Assembly: GCA_014801585.1 (NCBI GenBank)
Contig: JAAVDX010000029.1
Span: 1 to 54,699 of the forward strand
Length of the DNA stretch: 54,699 nt
DNA from: Bacteroides sp.
GTDB lineage: Bacteria > Bacteroidota > Bacteroidia > Bacteroidales > Muribaculaceae
Direction: 5' to 3'
The notes beneath the pieces were generated by a model that saw only the letters and a list, made by a program, of their open reading frames with translations, did no database searches and was not told the origin of the DNA. Below are positions 1-7,472 of this stretch, piece by piece. Made by a program: the position numbers and the translations under genes. How positions within the stretch are numbered: the first letter of the stretch is position 1; every line of letters begins with the position of its first letter.

Positions 1-597
1 GTGTTTGGACGTGACTATTTCCGTGAACTTCTTGAGCGAGTACGCTCAATCCGAGCCAGCGAGCGACGGATTTGGCAACAAATAACTGATATTTATGCCG
101 AATGTAGCATTGACTACGACCCCCTTGCTCCAACTACAAAGGAGTTTTATGCAATGGTCCAGAACCGTTTCCATTATGCCATAACCGGACATACCGCCGC
201 TGAAATAATCCATGTCGGAGCTGATCATACTAAACCACACATGGGTCTGACAACATGGAAATATGCACCCGAAGGCCGTATTCTTAAATCGGATGTCTCA
301 GTCGCTAAAAATTACATTTCTGAAAAAGAGATACGCTCGCTTGAACGCACAGTAACATCATACTTTGATTATATCGAGGGGCAAATTGAGCGTGGCAACG
401 TATTCAATATGGAGCAATTTGCCGCGAGTGTAAATAAATTCCTGACATTCAACGATTACAAAATACTACCTAATCGTGGAAATATCTCCGCAGCACAGGC
501 AAAGGCTAAAGCCGAAGCAGAATACGACCTTTTCAATCCAACACAACAAATAGACTCTGATTTCGATAAAGAAATCAGAGGAATGTTAGATAAGTAA
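1..597 (+). CDS. RhuM-family protein, C-terminal part (cut by window edge)
   Basis: The frame is open from the first base, so the GTG at position 1 is probably an internal Val codon and the true start lies upstream. The 198 residues match my memory of the C-terminal half of the RhuM (virulence protein) family: the stretch FRELLERVRSIRASERR, then QNRFHYAITGHTAAEII, then the motif SEKEIRSLERTVTSYFDYIE and an alpha-helical AKAKAEAEYDLFNP tail. RhuM is of unsettled biochemical function and is commonly encoded inside type I restriction-modification loci between hsdM and hsdS; an HsdS scrap follows about 470 bp downstream, which fits. It is AT-rich relative to the core genes, suggesting transfer. 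Family call is confident; function is not. Confidence 0.8.
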   Translation: MFGRDYFRELLERVRSIRASERRIWQQITDIYAECSIDYDPLAPTTKEFYAMVQNRFHYAITGHTAAEIIHVGADHTKPHMGLTTWKYAPEGRILKSDVSVAKNYISEKEIRSLERTVTSYFDYIEGQIERGNVFNMEQFAASVNKFLTFNDYKILPNRGNISAAQAKAKAEAEYDLFNPTQQIDSDFDKEIRGMLDK

Positions 598-610
598 GAA
601 CAATAATACC

Positions 611-1078
611 ATGTTTGACCAAGTAGAGAATAATCGATCACTTGATTCTGATGAGGAAAAAGTCCTTAGAGAAATTCAAAATCAATGCAAACATTTTGCT
701 AATGCATTGGTGAGTGTTGTGTGTAATCGGGCTAAACGCGCTATAAATTCATGGAATTCATTTGCATGTTGTGAAGATGACTATCCTAAGAAGTTTACAA
801 ATTATGATATTCTGGCATGCGAGCATCAAACGAAATTTTGGGAGGAAATAAATCCATATTTAGGAGATGCAATTCTTGATGTCTTAAGGTATTGCTATGA
901 GGACTTATCTCAGAAGGATAAATTTTTTATTGAATATAGCGCATGTTATTACCAGAATGGTGCCATTTCGTCAGAAGATATAGAAAAAATTCTAATGTCA
1001 GAATTTGTTGATCAGCTCAATAGACATTGGTCAAAATCTAAAAAGATTCAAGATTTTGAATTGAAAAGAACATGGTAA
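611..1078 (+). CDS. Hypothetical protein, AT-rich, accessory
   Basis: A 155-residue ORF starting 14 bp after the RhuM-like gene, so probably cotranscribed with it. It has no signal peptide and no membrane segment. The predicted protein is largely helical and acidic at the N-terminus (DSDEEKVLREIQ), with several Cys (CNRAKRA, CCEDD, CEHQ) and Trp residues. I recognise no family. Codon use is strongly AT-biased, unlike the core genes to the right, and it sits between a RhuM gene and degraded restriction-gene fragments, so it is likely part of the same horizontally acquired defence-type island. The stop overlaps the start of the HsdS remnant (ATG at 1072). Confidence 0.55.
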   Translation: MFDQVENNRSLDSDEEKVLREIQNQCKHFANALVSVVCNRAKRAINSWNSFACCEDDYPKKFTNYDILACEHQTKFWEEINPYLGDAILDVLRYCYEDLSQKDKFFIEYSACYYQNGAISSEDIEKILMSEFVDQLNRHWSKSKKIQDFELKRTW

Positions 1079-1162
1079 AGATTAGAAAATATAAACTGAA
1101 GGAATTACTTGTTATTAAAAAACGGACGAGATCACAAGCATCTTTCGACAGGCTCATATCCC
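1072..1162 (+). pseudogene. HsdS (type I restriction specificity subunit) N-terminal scrap, frameshifted
   Basis: ATG at 1072 opens KYKLKELLVIK, then a run of six A (about 1114-1120) shifts the frame; dropping one A gives VIKNGRDHKHLSTGSYP, the conserved start of an HsdS target-recognition domain (usual form: KLxxLLxIKNGRDHKHL..GxYPVYGSGG). After SYP the expected VYGSGG is absent and the sequence becomes an unrelated AlbA_2-type coding segment. So only about 30 codons survive, with a homopolymer frameshift. HsdS proteins are about 400 residues and specify the DNA target of type I systems. The position after RhuM supports a broken type I locus whose hsdM would lie left of the window. Confidence 0.65.
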
Positions 1163-1525
1163 GGGTTACGTAATACAGGGATAATTCTTCCGCGTCCCGC
1201 AATGATGGTTTATAAAGAGACATTCCCGGAAGGAGAAGTTGCCGTCATTGAAGTTCAGCCCAGCGAAGATACTCCCGTGCGATACAAAGGTGTTATCTGG
1301 ATTAGAATTGGAGCAAGAAAAGCAGAGGCAAATACTGAGTAAGAGCGCATCCTGACCGAAAAAAATGGTACCGATAAAACGCCCGGAATTATTGTGAATA
1401 CTACCGAGTGTGATACCGATAATGGACTTGGCACCAATAGTGACACCAATATTAGAGTAAATGGCACCAATAATAATGAGGCTGGCATCAAGGAAGTGCT
1501 GGGAATCAGACCGGTCAATCCATGA
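1163..1525 (+). pseudogene. AlbA_2-type ATP-binding protein (Schlafen/RecG-like) fragment with in-frame stop
   Basis: The frame continuing from the HsdS scrap encodes GEVAVIEVQPSEDTPVRYKG and VIWIRIGARKAEANTE, matching the conserved AlbA_2 (divergent AAA_4/Schlafen-like) segment usually read as VxVxPSxxxPVxYKGxxWVRxGxxxxxA. A TAA at 1340-1342 interrupts it, but the same frame goes on with ERILTEKN, the normal continuation of this domain, until a stop at 1523-1525 after an Asn/Thr-rich low-complexity stretch. These proteins are normally 400-600 residues. The left end is fused directly to HsdS sequence. This is a composite relic, not a functional gene. Confidence 0.6.
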
Positions 1526-1593
1526 AAGATCTCCTTCCTAAAATATATACTGTCCGATAAAAATTTTTAATCGGAAAAATAGTTGAAAAGAAC

Positions 1594-1625
1594 TTGTATG
1601 GACCAGAAAAAATGTATTACCTTTG
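1594..1625 (+). promoter_or_regulatory. Bacteroidota-type promoter
   Basis: TTG at 1594-1596 and TACCTTTG at 1618-1625 (consensus TAnnTTTG) are separated by 21 bp. Predicted start of transcription is near 1632. The first ATG-started gene downstream is at 1929, so it would drive a roughly 300-nt leader or an independent RNA covering the structured element at 1732-1833. A 17-codon ORF with ATG at 1639 lies just after the predicted start. Confidence 0.5.
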
Positions 1626-1731
1626 CAGTCGGGAAGTTATGAGTAGGTCTTTGTGCTGTGGTATCATGGGATCTTTGAGCCGAGGCTTATGATGATCCTT
1701 GAATGGATGTAGTGGGGGTTATTTTTTCTGT

Positions 1732-1833
1732 AGAAGTTTTGGTCGCCACGGGCGACCGGATGGTCTCCCGCGGAGCGGGAGCTACACGCACGAGAAAGAC
1801 CTGGCGGTCTTTCCCGTGTTCGTCGGGACTTCT
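1732..1833 (+). ncRNA. Cloverleaf-like structured intergenic element (candidate RNA)
   Basis: Three GC-rich hairpins follow each other inside a closing helix. P1: AGAAGT (1732-1737) with ACTTCT (1828-1833). P2: GGTCGCC (1741-1747) with GGCGACC (1751-1757), loop ACG. P3: CTCCCGC (1765-1771) with GCGGGAG (1775-1781), loop GGA. P4: CACG-A-GAAAGACC (1789-1801) with GGTCTTTC-C-CGTG (1806-1818), loop TGGC. The stretch 1526-1928 contains no long ORF. It is not a tRNA (loops, arm lengths and ends do not fit). Whether it acts as RNA, as a leader of the 1929 gene, or as a DNA hairpin repeat cannot be told from sequence. Orientation is inferred only from the upstream promoter. Confidence 0.45.
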
Positions 1834-1928
1834 TTATATTGTATTCTTACGAGATACTTACTTAGTATAAATTAATATTGAACACTTTCTTATAAAATAT
1901 AAATTAAAGTAACTATAAACGATCTAAA

Positions 1929-2435
1929 ATGATGAAATTTAGAGTATTGGTCGCTTTTGCGATGGGGATGTTGCTGACTCTGCCTGCCGTGGCACAGTTT
2001 AGTCAGTATAACAGCTACAACGGTAAGTACTCCAAGTCAGCTAATGGCTGCACTACGGAAGCTAAAATCGATTTCAACGGTATTCCACATAAGGGTTCGT
2101 ATATCGACGATGAGGGAGCCATGATAGACTACACGAAATATTACGGATATATCAAACTCAACTGTGGCGGCAGTGAAGAAGGTTATGATATCGTCAACGT
2201 GATCCCTGCAGGCGATGGTCCGATACTTGTGCTTGCGGGCTTTCAGTTTCCCAGAACTATCACCGTATATCCGAACTTCGATAACGGTACACTACAGATG
2301 CATTCCGGCTTTGCCGATGAGTATGATCAATACCTCTCTGAGACTCTAAAGAAAGTTTCGGTCTCCTCAACAGCAAAGACCGGTAGCCGCCCCGCAAGAA
2401 AAACCGGTTCCGCCGGGACACGCCGAAAGAGATAA
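1929..2435 (+). CDS. Small secreted protein of unknown function
   Basis: 168 residues. It starts MMKFRVLVAFAMGMLL and has a clear Sec signal peptide with likely cleavage after AVAQ (about residue 22), so it is exported to the periplasm or beyond; no lipobox Cys is present. The mature part is Tyr/Asn/Gly-rich (FSQYNSYNGKYSKS), then a beta-rich middle with two Cys (NGCTTE, LNCGG), and ends in a basic Ser/Thr/Arg-rich tail (TGSRPARKTGSAGTRRKR). I recognise no family. The upstream 300 bases hold a promoter and a multi-hairpin element; a strong terminator follows. ATG at 1929 or 1932 would serve equally well. Confidence 0.7.
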   Translation: MMKFRVLVAFAMGMLLTLPAVAQFSQYNSYNGKYSKSANGCTTEAKIDFNGIPHKGSYIDDEGAMIDYTKYYGYIKLNCGGSEEGYDIVNVIPAGDGPILVLAGFQFPRTITVYPNFDNGTLQMHSGFADEYDQYLSETLKKVSVSSTAKTGSRPARKTGSAGTRRKR

Positions 2436-2490
2436 CCTCTCCCCTTTCATAACCATTCCTTATTCCTAACATTGTATACGAATAAGTCCG

Positions 2491-2523
2491 AACGGGTGTT
2501 TTTCTGAGTGAGAGACACCCGTT
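2491..2523 (+). terminator. Rho-independent-like terminator after the secreted protein gene
   Basis: Nine-bp stem AACGGGTGT (2491-2499) / ACACCCGTT (2515-2523) with a 15-nt loop, followed by the weak T-containing stretch TACTATTTTA. It separates the plus-strand secreted protein gene from the convergent GIY-YIG gene and may serve both. Confidence 0.6.
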
Positions 2524-2606
2524 TACTATTTTACGATGCCGGTAATTAGATGTCTGCAATTAAGGGAATGGCGTAGCCGTAAGTCATCTTTATTCATGGA
2601 GCGGGG

Positions 2607-3377
2607 TTAGAAATTTTTACGTGGGATGTAGGTTATGGCGCCTCCGCTGCCGAAAGGATAGTCTGATACGTCGGTATTCAGGTAGGGGGAATCCGTTATT
2701 ATGTCACCCTCAAATGCGAAACGGGGTCTTCTGAAAACCGTGCCGTCGTCGGCAACTGCACAAAGGGATTTGTCTGTAACCTTGATGACAATTCGTACGA
2801 TCCCTTTGTATATGCCTAAGATATAGTTGATCTTATCTGCTTTTTCGTGGGAGAGCGCCCAGTATTTACGCGCGCTTTCGTAGTCGCTGATCCTACGGCT
2901 TTCTCCGGTTGACTTTGATTGCTTGTAGGTCCTGTTCAGACTGACCAAGAGGAGGCGATCCTTGGGATCAGGCTTTATCTTGGGACAGTCGTATAGGATG
3001 TTGATTTCTTCATCTGTCTTAATACCTTCGTCCCATTGATGATGTCCACTGACTATATTTGTGAGTTGGTTTTCTTTGTTGAATGCCGGGTAAGTCAGTA
3101 AGTCTATTGCTACAGATTCAACAAGATATGACTCATCTTCGGTCAGGTTATGCCTGATAATGTAATACTTTACTTCCATACCCAGACTCTTTATCTCGCG
3201 GATAGTGTTCAACTTCAGACTTTGAGTATCCTCCGCAAGGGCAGCCTGCGCATGTTGATATACACGGTTGGCTATACCTTTCCCTACATAGAATATGCGA
3301 TTGTCGCGCGGGTCAACGAGGGCATAAACGTAGTATTTAAGGCTTTCTATTACGCTTTGTTTGAAAGATTTTTCCAT
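2607..3377 (-). CDS. LEM3-like GIY-YIG nuclease-domain protein
   Basis: 256 residues. The N-terminal ~110 residues form a GIY-YIG endonuclease domain of the LEM3-like type: YYVYALVDPRDNRIFYVGKG carries the paired motifs (YVY and YVGKG), followed by the catalytic-type Arg in NRVYQHA and the Glu in LVESVAIDLL. The C-terminal half (about 130-256) is an uncharacterised domain (ILYDCPKIKPDP, YWALSHEKADKINYILGIYKGIV) often attached to this nuclease type in Bacteroidales. GIY-YIG enzymes cleave DNA with one divalent metal; LEM3-like members are linked to processing of branched or damaged DNA, but the substrate here is unknown. It is the last gene of a minus-strand series with the SprT-like protein upstream. 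Confidence 0.75.
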   Translation of the reverse strand: MEKSFKQSVIESLKYYVYALVDPRDNRIFYVGKGIANRVYQHAQAALAEDTQSLKLNTIREIKSLGMEVKYYIIRHNLTEDESYLVESVAIDLLTYPAFNKENQLTNIVSGHHQWDEGIKTDEEINILYDCPKIKPDPKDRLLLVSLNRTYKQSKSTGESRRISDYESARKYWALSHEKADKINYILGIYKGIVRIVIKVTDKSLCAVADDGTVFRRPRFAFEGDIITDSPYLNTDVSDYPFGSGGAITYIPRKNF

Positions 3378-3506
3378 ATTTAAAACATTATAATTAATAC
3401 CTTACCACAAAAGGAATCCTCAGTCCACGCTACCCAAAAGATTACACAAGCGATTACCCAAACGGGTACACGGCCGAGGGGATTGCTTATCGATGGAGGT
3501 GACAGG

Positions 3507-4193
3507 CTATTTTTCTTCGATGATCTGCGTGCCGTTGACTTTAAGTTTGCGGGCGTCGGTCAGATTCTTTTCGAGGGTAGCTTTGTCGATATCGTGGATC
3601 CGTAAGGCGGCCGAAGTGGGAAACCGATTGAAAAATGGATTATCGTGGAGATATAGTTGCACTTCCCGGATTTCGGGATGGTATTTAGTGGCATTATAGT
3701 AGGTCAGAATCTTAGGGATAGTGCGTGGGAGCACTTTGATTCCTGTCTTGCCGGATTTGAAATATACGGCGGCTATCACATGCCATGTGCGCTTCGTGCT
3801 GACGGCTTGCTGAGCCTCTTCCTGAGAGGCCTTATGGCGGATGGTGAGATGGCGTCCGTAGGAAGTATTAATACTCGCCATGATTGATTTGAAGATATCT
3901 CCGTGAGGAGAGGAATCATGCAGTCCGGTCCATAGAATCAGATAGTGAATCATCTCATGGATTATGGTATCTTCTATCACCTCTTCGGGAAGGTCAATAC
4001 GGGTATTGATACGAAGGGAGAAGTCGGAATATCGGATAAGGCCGTCGGGCAATCGATGTTGCTTGAATACGCACTTACCTAAGAATCCTCCGGCATCAGA
4101 TAATTCAATAGGTAATTTGGGGAGCCGGCCACCGAACATCAGGCGGTTGAACTCGTCAAACTTTTTCTCAATATAGGATATTGTAGGTTTCAT
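3507..4193 (-). CDS. SprT-like zinc metalloprotease family protein
   Basis: A SprT-like domain occupies roughly residues 5-110 of 228: it opens with ISYIEKKFDEFNRLMFGGRLP (the typical SprT opening helix) and contains the zinc site EDTIIHEMIHYLI, an HExxH motif, followed by a further His in SSPHGDIF. Eukaryotic SPRTN of this fold digests DNA-protein crosslinks; bacterial members are little studied. The C-terminal half (residues 130-228) is unlike SprT and lacks the usual zinc-ribbon Cys pairs. I chose the ATG at 4193; an upstream TTG at 4229 would add 12 residues but the family alignment begins near the ATG. It lies between dtd and a GIY-YIG nuclease on the same strand. Confidence 0.75.
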   Translation of the reverse strand: MKPTISYIEKKFDEFNRLMFGGRLPKLPIELSDAGGFLGKCVFKQHRLPDGLIRYSDFSLRINTRIDLPEEVIEDTIIHEMIHYLILWTGLHDSSPHGDIFKSIMASINTSYGRHLTIRHKASQEEAQQAVSTKRTWHVIAAVYFKSGKTGIKVLPRTIPKILTYYNATKYHPEIREVQLYLHDNPFFNRFPTSAALRIHDIDKATLEKNLTDARKLKVNGTQIIEEK

Positions 4194-4269
4194 TCTTTGC
4201 AGGTTGGGAGTCTTTATACTCTTTATCAATTAACATATTCTTTAACGATAACCTCTGAGTTTGACTCGA

Positions 4270-4722
4270 TTATTCGCGGAGTCGGGAGTCGATCAGGATG
4301 GTGACGGGGCCGTCGTTGGTGAGTTCTACCTGCATGTCGGCGCCGAAGATACCCTTCTCTACGGATCTGCCCAAGAGGGCACTGACTTTCCGACAGTAGG
4401 ATTCGTAAAGCGGGACGGCCAGATCATGACCGGCAGCACGGATATAACTCGGTCGGTTGCCTTTCTTCGTGGAGGCGGTGAGAGTAAATTGACTGATTGC
4501 GAGTACTCCCCCCTCAACTTGACCGACCGACATGTTCATCACCCCGGCCTCATCGCTGAAGATGCGCAGACCGACTGTCTTTGACGCCAGCCAGTCGACA
4601 TCGGCCTCTATATCTCCTTGTTCCACTCCTACCAATATCATCAATCCGCAACCGATCTCTCCTACGACTTCCCCATTGACGCGGACTCTTGCCTCGGTCA
4701 CTCTTTGTATTACAAGTCTCAT
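4270..4722 (-). CDS. dtd: D-aminoacyl-tRNA deacylase
   Basis: 150 residues, the normal Dtd length, starting MRLVIQRVTEARVRVNGE. Dtd hydrolyses D-aminoacyl-tRNAs (and mischarged Gly-tRNAAla) in the cytoplasm, recycling tRNA and enforcing homochirality. Both signature motifs are visible: SQFTL (residues about 77-81) and TNDGPV near residue 135, the Gly-cisPro motif that screens the substrate chirality; the consensus NxGPVT is preserved as NDGPVT. The gene is preceded by a TAACTTTG promoter box (4829-4836) and a roughly 100-nt leader that is almost entirely filled by a 70-bp dispersed repeat. Confident call. Confidence 0.95.
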   Translation of the reverse strand: MRLVIQRVTEARVRVNGEVVGEIGCGLMILVGVEQGDIEADVDWLASKTVGLRIFSDEAGVMNMSVGQVEGGVLAISQFTLTASTKKGNRPSYIRAAGHDLAVPLYESYCRKVSALLGRSVEKGIFGADMQVELTNDGPVTILIDSRLRE

Positions 4723-4731
4723 AATTATCTG

Positions 4732-4801
4732 TTTAAAATAAGTTTATATTATCAAGTGCTCTGAGAAATACTTTCTTGTTTTCAAGAGCTCCTTAAAATA
4801 A
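4732..4801. repeat. 70-bp dispersed repeat, copy 1 (in dtd leader)
   Basis: This AT-rich 70-mer aligns without gaps to 36968-37037 with 61 of 70 identical positions (my count). Both begin TTTAAAATAAGTT and end CTTAAAATAA, so the element has near-identical direct ends, and the core TCTGAGAAA.ACTTTCTT is conserved. In this copy GCTCT and AAGAGC can pair. It lies between the dtd start and its promoter. The rest of the gap 4837-5052 shows no gene. Confidence 0.75.
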
Positions 4802-4828
4802 TAGTTGTTATGTTTCTTAAATCCGATG

Positions 4829-4836
4829 CAAAGTTA
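4829..4836 (-). promoter_or_regulatory. dtd promoter, -7 box
   Basis: CAAAGTTA on the plus strand reads TAACTTTG on the minus strand, a perfect TAnnTTTG Bacteroidota -7 element. Predicted transcription start near 4822 gives a 100-nt leader to dtd at 4722. Confidence 0.55.
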
Positions 4837-5052
4837 CAACACGAAATAGGGAAAAACATGATTAATTTTGACAAAGTTGAAAGTTTTTACACATAAAAAT
4901 AGAAAAGCCATTGATAATCAGCAATATATTATCTCTGAAAAATCTCACGCTGGGGCAGAAGGCACGCTGAGGCTTGACCGCACGGGGGAATACGATGACT
5001 ATTACGCTCTGATGGCAGATTCCGCTGAGTTACGCTTCGCTCGCGTGACGGA

Positions 5053-6942
5053 TCATAGCCGATGGCGGAAGTTGGAGTTGCGGGTATTTGCCGGAGTATT
5101 CTCTACGGCATAGCGCAGCGCATCTTCCTCCCCTACCAGCACGCACAGTTCCGTAGCACGACTTACGGCGGTATAAAGCAGGTTGCGATAAAGCATCGGG
5201 CGGTGGGCCATCGTGACGGGAATTATAATATTGCGCGCTTCCGACCCCTGAAGTTTATGTACGGTCGTGGCATAAGCCAGAACGAGTTCGCCGAGTTCAC
5301 TCCGTTGATAGGTAGAACGTCGACCATCGGTAAATTCCACCGTCAGCTCCTGACGTTGAGGATTAACCTCCACAATTCGACCTATCTCACCGTTATATAC
5401 TTCTCGCTCGCGCGAATTGGCAGTCTGCATCACAGGGTCGCCCAGCCGCATGACAGTCGCACCGCGATGCAATTCAGGACCCTCCGGATTTAACCGCTGC
5501 TGAAGGTCGGTATTCAGTCGGCGTGCTCCCAGCAAACCTATCTGCTGAGGCGTCACAACCTGAATATCGGTCGGTTCGAGACCTCTTGATTCGGGCAACT
5601 CCTCCGCTACGAGTTGAAGGATTCTGTCGTGGATAGCTTTCTGAGTGGGCTCGGGGATTATAACGAAGTCACTTTCAGGATCGGACATAGGCAACTCACC
5701 CCGGTTTATGGCACGCGCACCTGAGGCGATCAGACTACCCTCCGATTGTCGGAAATTCTCATTAAGCCACGCCACCGGAATCTTTCCCGACTCTATCATA
5801 TCGCGCATCACATCTCCGGCGCCGATTGCCGGCAACTGATCGACATCCCCTACCAGAAGCACCTTAGTGCCCGGTCGAAGAGCCTTAAGGAGATGATTAA
5901 AAAGCACTTGCTCCATCATCGACCCCTCATCTATTATCAGCATATCTGTATCTATCTGCCGTCGGCTATAGCCTTCACCCTGTCGGTAACCGAGCAAACG
6001 ATGGATAGTTGTAGCCGCCTTCCCGGTAAGCGTTGAAAGGCGCTTTGTAGCGCGACCCGTGGGCGCAGCCAGAGTCACGTGTTGTCCGGCCTTCTCCATA
6101 GCCTCTATAATTCCACGAACTACTGTGGTCTTTCCCGATCCGGGACCTCCCGTAATGGCCGCAACAGGATTCTCCAAAGCCATCCGTATTGCTTCGCGCT
6201 GCTCCGGAGAATACTTATAACCAAAACGTGACCTTTCCGGAATATTCTCATCCGCCACTGTTTGCTTGCCGGATGCAGCCAATTCAGCCAATTTGGCAGC
6301 CCCTTCTTTCTCAGCCTTGTAGAACACGGGGAGATACAATCCCCCACGGCTTTCCACCAATCGGCCGGAATCAAGTGCATCCTTGATTCGCGACATGGCA
6401 TCTTCCGGAGTCACCTCAGCAATACGGGCTGCTTCCGCAGCAGCCTCGTCGGGTCGCGCAAACAGATGACCATCCTCGGCAAAATGCTTAACAGCCGTGA
6501 CTAACGCACCGACGATCCTCCTCGTATCCTCCTTGGCCACACCCAGTCGGCTACCGATCTTATCAGCCGTAAAGAAAGATAATTGCCACACATCCTCCAC
6601 CATCTCATAAGGGTCGTGAAGGATCTTATCCTTTGCCCAACCGCGATATTTATTCAGTATGCGTTCGACAAACGTATCTACCAGGCCACAGGAATAGAGG
6701 AATGCGACGAGCTGAGGCTCCCATTTAAGAGAGAGCAGGCTCTCACGTGCCTTGGCGACGCGCGATTCTCCTATGCCATCCACCGTAGCCGCTTCATCAG
6801 GACGATTGAGCAAAACCTCCACAGCATCCTCACCGAAGCGCTCCACGAGTTTCCGGGCAAAAGCCGGCCCGATACCCTCTACCCAATGACTCGCAAGAAA
6901 ACGCTCGGCGCCCTCGCGGTCAGTACGAAGAATATTTTCCAT
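5053..6942 (-). CDS. recD2: RecD2-type ATP-dependent DNA helicase
   Basis: 629 residues. Helix-hairpin-helix elements at the N-terminus (EGIGPAFARKLVERFG at about 22; VDGIGESRV at about 54) precede SF1B helicase motifs: Walker A GGPGSGKTT (about 265), motif II IIDEGSMM, motif III LVGDVDQLPAIGAGDV, motif IV-region ENFRQS, motif V ATTVHKLQGSE and motif VI YTAVSRA. RecD2 unwinds DNA 5' to 3' and acts in repair and replication-fork upkeep in genomes without RecBCD partnership. It is shorter than typical RecD2 (about 720-800 residues): the usual ~90-residue N-terminal OB/SH3-like domain is missing, which I have seen in other Bacteroidetes members. The RecB/RecC partners are not nearby, consistent with RecD2. 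Confidence 0.88.
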   Translation of the reverse strand: MENILRTDREGAERFLASHWVEGIGPAFARKLVERFGEDAVEVLLNRPDEAATVDGIGESRVAKARESLLSLKWEPQLVAFLYSCGLVDTFVERILNKYRGWAKDKILHDPYEMVEDVWQLSFFTADKIGSRLGVAKEDTRRIVGALVTAVKHFAEDGHLFARPDEAAAEAARIAEVTPEDAMSRIKDALDSGRLVESRGGLYLPVFYKAEKEGAAKLAELAASGKQTVADENIPERSRFGYKYSPEQREAIRMALENPVAAITGGPGSGKTTVVRGIIEAMEKAGQHVTLAAPTGRATKRLSTLTGKAATTIHRLLGYRQGEGYSRRQIDTDMLIIDEGSMMEQVLFNHLLKALRPGTKVLLVGDVDQLPAIGAGDVMRDMIESGKIPVAWLNENFRQSEGSLIASGARAINRGELPMSDPESDFVIIPEPTQKAIHDRILQLVAEELPESRGLEPTDIQVVTPQQIGLLGARRLNTDLQQRLNPEGPELHRGATVMRLGDPVMQTANSREREVYNGEIGRIVEVNPQRQELTVEFTDGRRSTYQRSELGELVLAYATTVHKLQGSEARNIIIPVTMAHRPMLYRNLLYTAVSRATELCVLVGEEDALRYAVENTPANTRNSNFRHRL

Positions 6943-7026
6943 AAATATCAGTGTTTAAATAGCCAATCTAAATTAAAAACACTGACAGGAGTATTCGGGT
7001 TCGTCGCAGTTCAGAGGCTCAAGAAA

Positions 7027-7425
7027 TCAGAGAGAGTTTTTTTCGAGTTCCCGCACAAAGGATTCGGGGAGCCGTACATTATAAAGATTCAAAGCGTCAG
7101 CAAAGAGAGGAGCAATCTCGGCATCGGTAAACCCGGCTATTCCGCATCCTATACGAGTGACGTAGAATGTGGTCTGATCCCATTCGCGAGCCAGACGGAT
7201 GAATTCATCTACGTAAGGCTTGATTGTCTCCACTCCTCCCTGCATGGTAGGAATGGCGTATGATTGTCCCTGCAAACCGACACCTTGTCCTTCAATAGCT
7301 CCGAAAAGACGCTTGGCAGTGCGGGCAGCTCCTCCGGCATGATGACCGGCCAAATTGCTACCGAAGACAAAGATCTCATCCTCTCCGAGCGAGGTAATAT
7401 TCTCGGGTGTATATACTCTTCCCAT
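7027..7425 (-). CDS. Conserved macro-like protein (A1S_2505 phage non-structural family)
   Basis: 132 residues. The segment EIFVFGSNLAGHHAGGAARTA and the later YAIPTMQGG and FYVTRIGCGIAGF are the hallmarks of a small family annotated as A1S_2505 phage non-structural protein; the GSNLAGHHAGGAA loop and the IGCGIAGF loop resemble the nucleotide-binding loops of macrodomains, so an ADP-ribose-type ligand is plausible but unproven. It sits 84 bp upstream of recD2 on the same strand and downstream of a TPR protein. Cytoplasmic; no signal sequence. Function unknown; the macro-like reading is inference. Confidence 0.7.
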   Translation of the reverse strand: MGRVYTPENITSLGEDEIFVFGSNLAGHHAGGAARTAKRLFGAIEGQGVGLQGQSYAIPTMQGGVETIKPYVDEFIRLAREWDQTTFYVTRIGCGIAGFTDAEIAPLFADALNLYNVRLPESFVRELEKNSL

Positions 7426-7472
7426 GTGTCTATATATTTAAGTTGTTGAAACTTATTTTTGGTCTTAAATAT

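Noticed and set aside
1732-1833. tRNA gene
   Set aside because: Four helices are present, but arm lengths, loops and the absence of a T-loop motif and CCA-type acceptor exclude it.
3960-4176. Short plus-strand ORFs antisense to the SprT-like gene
   Set aside because: Shadow of a gene with a clear HExxH motif.
4868-5113. 81-residue plus-strand ORF before the recD2 end
   Set aside because: Its last third overlaps recD2 antisense, no motif, composition like shadow.
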